DNA of 21,698 nt from JAJOKK01 sp965370555 (lineage in GTDB: Bacteria > Bipolaricaulota > Bipolaricaulia > UBA7950 > UBA9294): positions 1-21,698 of the forward strand of contig CBDUVB010000024.1 of NCBI GenBank assembly GCA_965370555.1, in the 5' to 3' direction. Numbering within the stretch: the first letter of the stretch is position 1; each line of letters starts with the position of its first letter. Below, one piece after another: positions 14,809-21,698 of the stretch. A program made the translations under genes and the position numbers. Below the pieces are notes generated by a model. That model had not been told where the DNA came from and searched no databases. It saw only the letters and a program-made list of their open reading frames with translations.

Positions 14809-15773
14809 CGAGTGCAGAGATAACCCTGCGGGATAACGCGGAATCGACAGCCCTTCTGGGCGAGTTTAACCGCAACCTGAAGGAGATCGAGAAGGAGTTT
14901 CCGGCGCGGATCATCGCTCGTGGGGAGACGATTCGTATCGAGGGGACCCCGGAAGAGGTGGAACAGGTCCGCTCACTGTTCGAGAAGCTCCTCGATATCA
15001 TCGAGTCGAAGCATTCCCCCAACCTGTCCGAGGTCCGCTACCTGATTGGACAGATCAAAGAGGGAAACGGAGTGGAGGGGGTACTCGCCGACGTGGTGCG
15101 GGTGACCCACTGGGGGGAGGAGATCCGCGCGAAGACGGTCGGCCAGCACCGCTACATCGAGGCGATCCGCAAGAACGATATCGTCTTCTCCATCGGACCG
15201 GCTGGGACGGGGAAGACCTACCTTGCAGTGGCCATGGCGATCGATTACCTGAAACGTGCGAAGGTAAAACGTATCATCCTCACCCGCCCAGCGGTGGAAG
15301 CCGGGGAGGAGCTCGGATTCCTTCCTGGAGACATTCAGGCAAAGGTGAGCCCGTACCTGCGCCCGTTGTACGATGCGATCTTCGATATGATCCCGGCGAG
15401 CGAGTTCGAGAAGTTGACGGAACACGGGCGGATCGAGATGGCTCCGCTTGCCTTCATGCGCGGCCGTACCCTGAACAACAGTTTTGTTATCCTGGATGAG
15501 GCGCAGAATACGACCTCTATCCAGATGAAGATGTTCCTCACGCGCCTCGGATTTCACTCCAAAGCGGTGATCACTGGAGATATCACCCAAGTCGACCTCG
15601 AGGACGGCCTCTCAGGGCTTGCGGCTGTCCGTTCGATCCTGGGCGGAGTCGACGGGATCTCTTTCGTTCACCTTGATAAGTCCGACGTGGTTCGCCATCC
15701 TCTCGTAGCGCGGATCATTGAGGCCTACGAACGTAGCGAGCAACAGACAAGGCACACGAAGAGCGAGAAATAA
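14799..15773 (+). CDS. PhoH-family ATPase (PhoH-like RNA-associated P-loop protein)
   Basis: A PhoH/YbeZ-type P-loop ATPase, often linked with ribosome maturation or RNA decay. Motifs: Walker A GPAGTGKTY (about 133-141), RPAVEAGEELGFLPGD, Walker B VILDEAQN (about 230-237), and the FLTRLG...VITGDITQVDL region. The first ATG/GTG/TTG in frame is a GTG at 14958, which would cut off the usual KH-like N-terminal domain. The frame is open upstream to a stop at 14790-14792 and encodes a good match to that domain (LTSAEITLRDNAE, EFPARIIARGETIRIEG). AGGGGGT (14784-14790) sits 8 bases before an in-frame ATC at 14799, giving 324 residues, the normal family length. I therefore place the start at ATC; CTG 14805 is the alternative. 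It overlaps mtaB by 10 bases. Confidence 0.88.
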   Translation: MELTSAEITLRDNAESTALLGEFNRNLKEIEKEFPARIIARGETIRIEGTPEEVEQVRSLFEKLLDIIESKHSPNLSEVRYLIGQIKEGNGVEGVLADVVRVTHWGEEIRAKTVGQHRYIEAIRKNDIVFSIGPAGTGKTYLAVAMAIDYLKRAKVKRIILTRPAVEAGEELGFLPGDIQAKVSPYLRPLYDAIFDMIPASEFEKLTEHGRIEMAPLAFMRGRTLNNSFVILDEAQNTTSIQMKMFLTRLGFHSKAVITGDITQVDLEDGLSGLAAVRSILGGVDGISFVHLDKSDVVRHPLVARIIEAYERSEQQTRHTKSEK

Positions 15774-15842
15774 TCACTTCCTTGCACGCTCTTTCCCCGG
15801 ATTACTCCTAATAGAGAGCTACGGGGAGAGGAATACATGGGG

Positions 15843-15930
15843 AGAATATAAATCTCCGTGTCTTCGCGTCCCCGTGTCTCCCCCTCTCACCTCTCTGCGC
15901 CCTCGGCGTCCTCTGCGGTGAAAACCGCTG
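15843..15930. repeat. Low-complexity intergenic repeat patch downstream of phoH
   Basis: Two pyrimidine-rich patches follow each other: CCGTGTCT-type repeats (15854-15885) and a CTCTGCG/CTCGGCG/CTCTGCGG series (15891-15918). The patch ends in GCGGT-GAAA-ACCGC (15915-15928), a 5-bp stem with a GNRA-type loop. The wording resembles the reverse complement of the repeats at 18205-18290. No gene or conventional terminator is seen in 15774-15949. Confidence 0.45.
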
Positions 15931-15949
15931 TTCTGTAAAGGGAAAGAGT

Positions 15950-16435
15950 TTATGTGACAGCCTTCAGTATCTTCTGCATATGGATGTTCGTCGTGACGTA
16001 CCCGGCTTTCTCATACAGCGCGCGAGCAGCGTAGTTGTGGCCAAAGACGTGCAGGCGGATTGTGTTGACCCCTAACTCCGCGACGGTCCGTTCTAAAGCG
16101 CGTAACGCCTCCGTCCCGTATCCTCGACGGCGGAAGGGGCCATCGATCAGAAGATCGTAGATGAACGCCTGCCGGCCTTCACCTTGGACCTGTATCCCCA
16201 CCCAGATTATCCCGATGGTCTCACTGCGAGCCGTTTCTTCGATCGAATATAGGTGCTGTCCTTCCGTAGCGAGGCCATTCGGCAAGATCTCCTCGAATTG
16301 CTTACGTGCTCGTTCGATCACCTCCTCCTCACTCCAACGCCCTGTCTTAACATGCTCGGCCGCATAACTACGAATCGACGCCTCTTGCCAGCGTTGGAAC
16401 TCCTGTTCCATCATCGGGCGCAATCTTACTACCAC
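15950..16435 (-). CDS. GNAT-family N-acetyltransferase
   Basis: A 161-residue acetyl-CoA-dependent acetyltransferase. The acetyl-CoA binding segment is RRRGYGTEALRALE (motif A), preceded by AFIYDLLIDGPF (the beta4 strand) and followed by the HVFGHNYAARALYEKAGY block (motif B). The start is GTG 16435, because GAGGAGG lies directly upstream; an ATG farther up at 16522 would run into the end of the preceding methyltransferase gene. It is the third gene of the AbrB-methyltransferase-GNAT operon, 28 bases after the methyltransferase stop. The acceptor (protein, amino acid or drug) cannot be told from the sequence. Confidence 0.88.
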   Translation of the reverse strand: MVVRLRPMMEQEFQRWQEASIRSYAAEHVKTGRWSEEEVIERARKQFEEILPNGLATEGQHLYSIEETARSETIGIIWVGIQVQGEGRQAFIYDLLIDGPFRRRGYGTEALRALERTVAELGVNTIRLHVFGHNYAARALYEKAGYVTTNIHMQKILKAVT

Positions 16436-16463
16436 GCTTCCTCCTCTAACTTGGTCAACGACG

Positions 16464-17009
16464 CTAGCTGGTCGTGCCAACTTCCAATCCGGTTTTCTTG
16501 AATTGGGTGATCCTCCCTTCATGCTTCAGCCGGGTGAAAAGCTTCCCTGGAAGGGAGGATCGTCCTTCGATGGAGAGTATACCAACCGGTTTCAAGAGTC
16601 GATGGATCTCCCGCAGAATGCCTTTAAGATCGCCGATCGGATGAGTGAACCCGAAGAGGAAAACAAGATCAAAGCTCCGATTTGGTAGACCTGTTTGAGC
16701 GGCATCGGCGAGGAGAAACGCAACGTTTTTCATACCGTCCTTCTCGACCTTCCGCTCTACGATCCGCACAGCGTACGGATTGATATCCAACGTGGTAACG
16801 CTCCCCTCCGTGCCTACGATCTTTGCTGCAGGAACGGTGAAAAAGCCAGGACCACAACCGATTTCCAGTACCTGTTGGCCCGACTTGAGTCCTGCCGCGT
16901 TTAGAGCTTTATAGGGATCTCTAAAGATGCTGTAGAGGGTTCCATGGACAAGAGATATCATTCCGAAGTGGATTTTATCTGTGAGTGATGCGGCTCTTCT
17001 TCCTGTCAT
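16464..17009 (-). CDS. Class I SAM-dependent methyltransferase
   Basis: A 181-residue protein with the Rossmann-fold methyltransferase motifs: VLEIGCGPGFFTVPAA (motif I, SAM binding), VTTLDINPYAVRIVE (motif II acidic residue), LADAAQTGLPNRSFDLVFLF (motifs III-IV) and EIHRLLKPVGILSIEG (the LLKPGG-like turn). The N-terminus contains an amphipathic stretch before the fold (FGMISLVHGTLYSIF), which may contact membrane or substrate. The ATG shares an ATGA junction with the stop of the AbrB-like gene, so the pair is translationally coupled. The methyl acceptor is unknown; UbiE-like small-molecule methylation is one option. Confidence 0.88.
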   Translation of the reverse strand: MTGRRAASLTDKIHFGMISLVHGTLYSIFRDPYKALNAAGLKSGQQVLEIGCGPGFFTVPAAKIVGTEGSVTTLDINPYAVRIVERKVEKDGMKNVAFLLADAAQTGLPNRSFDLVFLFGFTHPIGDLKGILREIHRLLKPVGILSIEGRSSLPGKLFTRLKHEGRITQFKKTGLEVGTTS

Positions 17010-17257
17010 GTTTCGCCTTCTTCTCCGGTCTCATCCGCTGTCGGTGTCCCATGGAACGCCTCAAACATCCCCCCCAAGAGCTCCGTGACTAGCGATCCCT
17101 TGACAAGAGCGATTCCCTTGTTTAGATCGCCAAGGACCAACAGCTTGTCGCCCGCCTCGATCCCGAAGTCTCCCCTGGCAGCGGCCGGGACAACGATCTG
17201 TCCCCGCTCGCTGACGGTGACCGATCCGTAAAACCTCTTCCTTCCGTGGTGTCTCAC
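17006..17257 (-). CDS. AbrB/SpoVT-type transcriptional regulator
   Basis: An 83-residue protein with one SpoVT-AbrB swapped-hairpin domain: FYGSVTVSERGQIVVPAAAR and FGIEAGDKLLVLGD match the family closely. These act as DNA-binding dimers, as transition-state regulators or antitoxins. The GTG at 17257 is preferred because GGAGG lies 8 bases upstream; a longer frame would pass through the operator and lacks a ribosome site. The C-terminus (residues about 50-83) is acidic and probably disordered at its end. A palindrome at its promoter suggests self-repression. It leads the operon with the methyltransferase and GNAT genes, and no toxin gene is next to it. Confidence 0.88.
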   Translation of the reverse strand: MRHHGRKRFYGSVTVSERGQIVVPAAARGDFGIEAGDKLLVLGDLNKGIALVKGSLVTELLGGMFEAFHGTPTADETGEEGET

Positions 17258-17278
17258 TACTATCGCCTCCGATTGATC

Positions 17279-17297
17279 TTGTAAACATAATTTACAA
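17279..17297. promoter_or_regulatory. Operator-like palindrome TTGTAAA-N5-TTTACAA
   Basis: A perfect 7-bp inverted repeat with a 5-base spacer (CATAA). It sits just downstream of the -10 box of the AbrB-like gene's promoter and about where transcription should begin, 21 bases before the GTG. This is a typical position for a repressor site, most simply for the product of the gene itself. Confidence 0.6.
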
Positions 17298-17302
17298 AAC
17301 AA

Positions 17303-17331
17303 ATCTTACTAATCGTGTGGGGGTTTGTCAA
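17303..17331 (-). promoter_or_regulatory. Promoter of the AbrB-methyltransferase-GNAT operon
   Basis: Minus strand TTGACA (17331-17326), a 17-base spacer, and TAAGAT (17308-17303). The predicted start of transcription falls at or next to the palindrome at 17279-17297. Confidence 0.65.
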
Positions 17332-17369
17332 ATGCCCATCGGCCTACAGGCTGGATCGCAGGAGTGCGG

Positions 17370-18128
17370 ATGATCAGGGCCGATAAACGCCTGTACAACG
17401 AGGAGGATTTTCCTCTTCGAGGAGATTTCTCCTACACTCTTTCTATGCGCCGTTACACGCCAGAAGACGATCCGTTTGTGGGGGAGCGGAAGGCGATGGT
17501 CGAGCACCAGGTTCGGTCTCGCGGGATCGTTGATCTGCGGGTGTTGGCGGCGATGGAGCGAATTCCGCGCCATCGCTTCCTTCCTCCATCGCTGTGGCAG
17601 GAGGCCTATTGCGATTTTCCTCTCCCTACTGATGAAGGGCAGACGATCTCTCAGCCGTTCATCGTCGCCCTGATGACGGAGGCGCTGGAACTTGCAGGGG
17701 AGGAGAAGGTCCTCGAGATCGGAACCGGTGTCGGCTATCAGACGGCGATCCTCGCCGAACTGGCAGAGAGCGTCTTCACCATCGAACGGATCGCCTCCCT
17801 GGCGCATGCGGCGCAGGAACACCTATGGGCGCTTGGATACAAGAACGTCCATGGCACGGTGGGCGATGGGACCCTGGGCCTTCCTCGAGAAGCGCCGTTC
17901 GATCGTATCATCGCCACCGGTGGGCTTCCCTCCCTCCCCCAGGCTTTCCAGGACCAGATTGTGGATGGAGGAATCATCGTCCTCCCGGTCGGGGAAAGGT
18001 GGGACCAGTATCTTGTGAAGGTGAGGAGGAGCGGTTCCACGTTTACCCAGGAGAGACTCTGCGCGTGCCGGTTCGTCCCCCTACTCGGCGAGTTCGGCTG
18101 GGATAGAGGGACGTCCTTCGGCTGCTAA
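17370..18128 (+). CDS. pcm: Protein-L-isoaspartate O-methyltransferase (PIMT)
   Basis: PIMT methylates isoaspartyl residues in aged proteins as the first step of their repair. Segments MVEHQVRSRGI, RHRFLPPSLWQEAYCDFPLPTDEGQTISQPFIVALM, VLEIGTGVGYQTAILAEL (SAM loop), GDGTLGLPREAPFDRIIATGG and LPVGERWDQYLV are diagnostic. The ATG at 17370 follows AGGAG by 5 bases and gives 252 residues. The family usually begins closer to the ATG at 17445, which lacks a ribosome site but has TACACT (17433-17438) placed as for a leaderless start; either is possible. A GAGGAGG/CCTC hairpin lies between them. It is divergent from the AbrB operon. Confidence 0.94.
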   Translation: MIRADKRLYNEEDFPLRGDFSYTLSMRRYTPEDDPFVGERKAMVEHQVRSRGIVDLRVLAAMERIPRHRFLPPSLWQEAYCDFPLPTDEGQTISQPFIVALMTEALELAGEEKVLEIGTGVGYQTAILAELAESVFTIERIASLAHAAQEHLWALGYKNVHGTVGDGTLGLPREAPFDRIIATGGLPSLPQAFQDQIVDGGIIVLPVGERWDQYLVKVRRSGSTFTQERLCACRFVPLLGEFGWDRGTSFGC

Positions 18129-18204
18129 CGCAGGATGGTCCTCACTTAATGGTTCCTTGTCGGTTCGAGTGGGTGGCTGAAGATACGGTACGTAACAGAA
18201 TTCC

Positions 18205-18390
18205 TCTCGCAAAGACGTGAAACAGTGATGCGTAATGAGTGAAGGGTAATGAGAAAGAGCAAGAGCGTTTTCTCGCAAAGACGCAGAGAACAGCAGAAAC
18301 ACGGTGATGGGTAATGAGTGACGAGTGATGAGACAGAGCGAGTGAATCTTGTGCTTTAAGCTGACTGCTGAAGGCTGAGAGCTGAGATCG
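18205..18390. repeat. Patchwork of short intergenic repeats
   Basis: The 353-base gap between pcm and gatD (18129-18481) holds no supported gene. Within it TCTCGCAAAGACG occurs twice (18205-18217, 18271-18283). A 29-base unit rich in GTAATGAGTGA occurs twice with 4 differences (18225-18253, 18304-18332), itself made of GTAATGAG/GTGATGAG sub-repeats. Then GCTGA recurs four times (about 18360-18387). The two larger units alternate in the same order, so this is a composite direct repeat. I see no IS ends, tRNA or CRISPR spacing. Confidence 0.7.
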
Positions 18391-18481
18391 CGACTTGAGT
18401 GAGTACAACGAACAGGCGAGAGAACAGCATTCTATCATTTGCAACCAGAAGCTTGTTACCCACGCCAAACAGCAAAGAGCC

Positions 18482-19864
18482 TCACTTATGGACGTGCTTG
18501 AGGAACGCCTCGATCCCGGGGACGCCTCCTTGGAAGATTAGGTACCCGTCGTGCGGTTCGCGTTCGGTGATCTCACCGCTAATCGGGGTGAGCATGAGTT
18601 CCTTCACCTTCTTCAGATCGTCCGTCTGCCCCAGTGCCCACCCGAGCTTGATATAGGCGACCTCGGGGAGCATGTTCTCAGCGGGGATGATCCCTGCAGC
18701 CATCAGGTCGCGTCCGGTATCATAGACGAACATATGCACGTATCCCCACAGGGTCTGTACCGTCATGTAGATCGCGACGCCGGCATTAATCGCACGTTTT
18801 ATGGCGGGATAGAGCGGCTTGTTGACGTGCCCAAGCCCCGTGCCTGCGATGACGATTCCCTTGTATCCATTGGCGACCAGTGCATCGATGATGTCGGGAT
18901 GCATGTTGGGGTAGTAGTAAAGCAAGGAGACCCGTTCCTCAAAGTAGGGATAGATCTCCACTTGGCGGTCATCGCGCCGCCGGTTGTAATCGTCACGAAG
19001 CGGTCTGACGCCGTCGCGAGTCACCGTGGCGAGGGGGATATCACCGATGGTTCGGAACGTTGAGCGGTACGAGGAGTGCATCTTGCGCACCCTGGTGCCC
19101 CGGTGCAGCAATCCGTATTCGTCGGATGTAGGCCCGAACATACAGACCATCACCTCAGCGATATCCCCTGTTGCCGCGGTCGTTGCAGCGTGGATCAGGT
19201 TGCGCGCAGCATCCGAGGAGGGGCGATCGGACGATCGCTGAGAACCGACCATCACGATCGGAACGGGGGGATTCTGCACCATGAACGCCAGCGCGCCCGC
19301 GGTATGGTGCATCGTATCGGTACCATGGCCGATGACGATCCCGTCGATCCCGTTCTTTATCTCTCGTTCGATCGCCTTTGCCAACGCGATGTACTCCTGC
19401 GGCCCCATGTTCTCGCTGAAGACGGCGAACAGCTTCTCCGTCGTGAGGTTGCAGATATCAGCGAGTTCGGGGACCGCTCCGTACAGTTCACCCGGGGAGA
19501 ATGCAGGGATAACCGCACCGGTACGGTAGTCGAGCCGCGAAGCGATGGTTCCGCCGGTGCCGAGCAGCACAACATTTGGTTTTTCCGGAGAGGAAGGAAA
19601 CTCCTGCTCAGGAATCTTGTAATGGGCCTCCTTATAACCGATAGCGTGGACCTTGGTGATCGTATTCACGTCGATGCCGACGTTGTAGCCGGTGGAAAGC
19701 TTCAGCACGAGATGGGTATCGTCATCGTTCTCCGAGCGCGGCAGGATTATCCCTTCGAACTTGCCCCGTGTTGTATCGATCGTCGCCTCGCTCCATACAC
19801 GAACGTCGAACTTCTTCAACAGGGCCAAAGCCGCTCCGCGGTACCCTTTGAATACGTCGTTCAT
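18482..19864 (-). CDS. gatD: Glutamyl-tRNA(Gln) amidotransferase subunit D (asparaginase-like), archaeal type
   Basis: GatD releases ammonia from glutamine or asparagine, which GatE uses to convert Glu-tRNA(Gln) to Gln-tRNA(Gln). The 460 residues comprise the N-terminal beta-barrel domain specific to GatD (about 1-85) and an L-asparaginase I-like domain. Catalytic residues are visible: Thr103 in LLGTGGTIAS, Thr182-Asp183 in GHGTDTM and Lys261 in RVRKMHSS, matching those known from archaeal GatD. The extra domain and the adjacent gatE exclude a plain asparaginase. The ATG at 19864 follows GAGG and overlaps the gatE stop (ATGA); a longer frame to 19948 lies inside gatE. The pair is regarded as archaeal, yet the neighbourhood is bacterial. 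Confidence 0.94.
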   Translation of the reverse strand: MNDVFKGYRGAALALLKKFDVRVWSEATIDTTRGKFEGIILPRSENDDDTHLVLKLSTGYNVGIDVNTITKVHAIGYKEAHYKIPEQEFPSSPEKPNVVLLGTGGTIASRLDYRTGAVIPAFSPGELYGAVPELADICNLTTEKLFAVFSENMGPQEYIALAKAIEREIKNGIDGIVIGHGTDTMHHTAGALAFMVQNPPVPIVMVGSQRSSDRPSSDAARNLIHAATTAATGDIAEVMVCMFGPTSDEYGLLHRGTRVRKMHSSYRSTFRTIGDIPLATVTRDGVRPLRDDYNRRRDDRQVEIYPYFEERVSLLYYYPNMHPDIIDALVANGYKGIVIAGTGLGHVNKPLYPAIKRAINAGVAIYMTVQTLWGYVHMFVYDTGRDLMAAGIIPAENMLPEVAYIKLGWALGQTDDLKKVKELMLTPISGEITEREPHDGYLIFQGGVPGIEAFLKHVHK

Positions 19865-21698
19865 CCTTCCCCTCTTTCGATTGCCTGTGCCAGCTTGGAC
19901 AACCGGATGTTCCCCAAAGCCAGCGGTCGCAGTTGTCCCATGATCCAATCCCGGGAGGCGAACGGTCGGTTGCTCGTCCGCCGTCTTTCAAAGGCTTCTC
20001 TCAGCTTGGGAATACGTGCGACGATCTCCTCTTCGGGGACCGGGCGATGATCAATGTCATCCAAGATCTTCTCGAAGCTGCGCTGCGGTTTCATCAGCGC
20101 CGATGGAGCCATGACCTTCAGTATATCACGGTCTAAACCGCGCTCTCGGACGTATGATAACAGGGCAATGAACCGCTCCGCGCTCCCTTTTCCATCGGGC
20201 GATGGCGCGTGGTTGAGGTGCTTCATGGTGTGAGCGATCAGCTTGCCGACGAACGTGGGATCATCCGGCATCTCCTCGATGATCCGTGCGACGATCCCAA
20301 AGAGGTTGCGCCGGAGGATGGTTCGGCACGCGTCCTCCGGGACCCCCCACGCTTCGAGTTTCGCGAGTTGTGCCGGAATATCCTCGGGGAGAGATCGATG
20401 GGCAGCGGCGATCATCGTTTCGCTAATCGGGATCGGTGCCGAATCGGTATCCGGGTACATTCGATTTGGTCCAGGGAGAACGCGCTCGAAGAGCGTTGTC
20501 CCGTTGGCAAGTGCCTTACGGGTCTCGTTGGGGACACCGACAAAGGCCAACTGGCACCTCTCTTCGATCGTCTCGACCGCTGTCTCGATGTCGGCTATCG
20601 GACCCCACAGGAGGAGCTGTGCGTCTTTGGGTCCACTTCCGAGGAGCGCGCGGAGCATCGACCAACCATCTTTCGTGACCATGGGGGCTAGGGATTCGGA
20701 GTGGGTCATGTTCGGTTTCTCCAGGCAGGCGATGACTTTCAGTCGGTCGGAGAGCTCATCGCCAAAGATCTGACCGGGTTGAGTGAAAAAGGAGAGGATA
20801 CCAGCAAAGGACGGGAGGTTTACGGCCACAAACCTCTTCCCATGCGTGGCTTCCTGCTCAATGAGGCCGGGAATATCGCTGATCTGATCGTCATTTACTG
20901 CCACGGAACGAACTATCCATGCGCTTGGATCGCTCACGCGGGCGGATAGAACCTCGCGGATTTCGAGCAGGGCCTTCTGGCGGAACGCCTCGTTGTGAGT
21001 GAGTTCAGGGATCCAGCGGATGTGGGAGACCCCTTTGATCTCGACCCTCGTTCCACCAGTGATGCTTACGTTCACGTCCTGGCGAGCCGCGCCGATCCCC
21101 GTGTTGACCTTGCCGGTGCTGCGCGCCAGGTAGCGGAGGTGTTGCGCCGCCCTTGCTGCCTCGTCGGGGGTCACCATGTCCGGATAGGTGACTGTCTCGA
21201 TCAACGGTATCCCCAGCCGATCGGTGGAGTAGACACGCTCGTGCCCCACGTCCGATACCTCACGACAGGAATCTTCTTCGATGCTCAGTTGAATGATGCG
21301 TATTTGCTTGTGGGCAAGGAGGATACTCCCCTCGATTCCGATGATGGCGGTACGCTGGAATCCAGTAGGTATGCTCCCATCCAGGTACTGCTTTCGTGTG
21401 ATATGCAACTCGCCGACGATGCTCGTCTTGAGGAGCAGTGCAATCTCCATTGCGATGGCGAGCGCCTCACGATTGATGGGAAATGGTGGCGTATCGTCGA
21501 TATCGTAGGTGCACGCCGTCTGGCGTTTGAGCCGATAGGTTATGTTCTTCCGCGTCTTGAACTCCATCAGGGCCGTGCCGTCGTACTCTCCCAGCTCGCT
21601 CAGAGTCGGGCGCATATGCCGGATGACCTCGGCATCGTAGTCATTCTTCCGTTGATACAGACCGGCCGGGCAGCGACAGAACAGCTTCTTCTCGGTCT
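19861..21698 (-). CDS. gatE: Glutamyl-tRNA(Gln) amidotransferase subunit E, archaeal type (N-terminus outside window)
   Basis: GatE binds Glu-tRNA(Gln), phosphorylates the glutamyl group and amidates it with ammonia from GatD. 611 residues are visible and the frame is open to the window edge, so roughly 25 N-terminal residues are missing if the usual length of about 630 holds. Near the start is KLFCRCPAG, the cysteine motif shared by GatB and GatE, then DIDDTPPFPINREAL, SIEEDSCREVS, YSTDRLGIPLIE, STGKVNTGIGAARQDVNVSI and RVEIKGV. The inserted AspRS-like (GAD) domain that separates GatE from GatB is present (FVGVPNETRKALANGTT, LPGPNRMYPDTDSAPI). The C-terminal helical/Yqey-like tail follows. 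gatE precedes gatD with a 4-base overlap. The start and promoter lie outside the window. Confidence 0.94.
   Translation of the reverse strand, partial: TEKKLFCRCPAGLYQRKNDYDAEVIRHMRPTLSELGEYDGTALMEFKTRKNITYRLKRQTACTYDIDDTPPFPINREALAIAMEIALLLKTSIVGELHITRKQYLDGSIPTGFQRTAIIGIEGSILLAHKQIRIIQLSIEEDSCREVSDVGHERVYSTDRLGIPLIETVTYPDMVTPDEAARAAQHLRYLARSTGKVNTGIGAARQDVNVSITGGTRVEIKGVSHIRWIPELTHNEAFRQKALLEIREVLSARVSDPSAWIVRSVAVNDDQISDIPGLIEQEATHGKRFVAVNLPSFAGILSFFTQPGQIFGDELSDRLKVIACLEKPNMTHSESLAPMVTKDGWSMLRALLGSGPKDAQLLLWGPIADIETAVETIEERCQLAFVGVPNETRKALANGTTLFERVLPGPNRMYPDTDSAPIPISETMIAAAHRSLPEDIPAQLAKLEAWGVPEDACRTILRRNLFGIVARIIEEMPDDPTFVGKLIAHTMKHLNHAPSPDGKGSAERFIALLSYVRERGLDRDILKVMAPSALMKPQRSFEKILDDIDHRPVPEEEIVARIPKLREAFERRRTSNRPFASRDWIMGQLRPLALGNIRLSKLAQAIERGEG

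Noticed and set aside
14973..15590. 205-residue minus-strand open frame over phoH
   Set aside because: It is antisense to a conserved P-loop ATPase; the residue pattern is that of a shadow frame.
18150..18172. tRNA-like GGTTCGAG (T-loop pattern)
   Set aside because: The flanking bases do not form a T stem and no acceptor, anticodon or D arm can be folded.
18205..18332. Possible CRISPR array in the pcm-gatD spacer
   Set aside because: Only two imperfect copies of each unit, spacings of 66 and 79 bases, internally repetitive units and no cas genes.
19076..20050. 324-residue plus-strand open frame antisense to gatD/gatE
   Set aside because: It is the complement of strongly conserved genes, shows no motif of its own and has biased composition typical of antisense frames in GC-rich genes.

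Overview
The window looks like part of a bacterial chromosome with moderately high GC, compact operons and very short or overlapping gene junctions. Bacterial marker families are present: RsmA/KsgA, RsfS, a LytR-CpsA-Psr protein, an MtaB-type methylthiotransferase and PhoH. The oligopeptide-type binding protein has a type I signal peptide and no lipobox cysteine, which fits a periplasm and hence a diderm envelope. The surprise is an archaeal-type GatD/GatE pair at the right end. That mixture suggests a deep-branching, uncultured bacterial lineage. Bipolaricaulota/Acetothermia is a guess only; nothing in the window fixes the taxon.

Layout: 3-404 (+) is the C-terminal end of a cation diffusion facilitator. 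406-4590 (-) is a four-gene operon: ABC ATPase, ABC-2 permease, membrane-anchored serine hydrolase, ksgA. 4633-4939 is copy 1 of a structured non-coding element. 4937-5386 (-) is a GAF/free-methionine sulfoxide reductase-like gene, divergent from ATP-dependent PEP carboxykinase (5515-7158, +). 7337-10784 (-) is an oligopeptide-type ABC importer (two permeases and a binding protein, no ATPase). 10915-11201 is copy 2 of the element. 11296-11469 (-) is a small ribbon-helix-helix protein. 11691-13197 (-) is LCP-rsfS. 13510-15773 (+) is mtaB-phoH, with phoH apparently starting at a non-canonical codon. 15950-17257 (-) is an AbrB-like regulator, a methyltransferase and a GNAT acetyltransferase, divergent from a protein-L-isoaspartate methyltransferase (17370-18128, +). 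18129-18481 is a gene-free, repeat-rich spacer. 18482-21698 (-) is gatE-gatD, with gatE running off the window.

The themes are tRNA and ribosome maturation (KsgA, RsfS, MtaB, GatDE), protein and methionine repair (PIMT, fRMsr-like GAF), central carbon metabolism (PckA) and transport. The most unusual non-coding content is the pair of ~290-305 bp elements. They share a set of hairpins, carry compensatory changes in one stem, and end in a hairpin with a bulged T like the ends of IS200/IS605 elements. Each copy also has a hairpin-plus-T-run at its left edge that could stop transcription heading toward a minus-strand ABC-transporter operon. Other items are an operator-like palindrome at the AbrB promoter, a palindrome built from two divergent -35 boxes between LCP and mtaB, and patchwork intergenic repeats around 15.85 and 18.2-18.4 kb.
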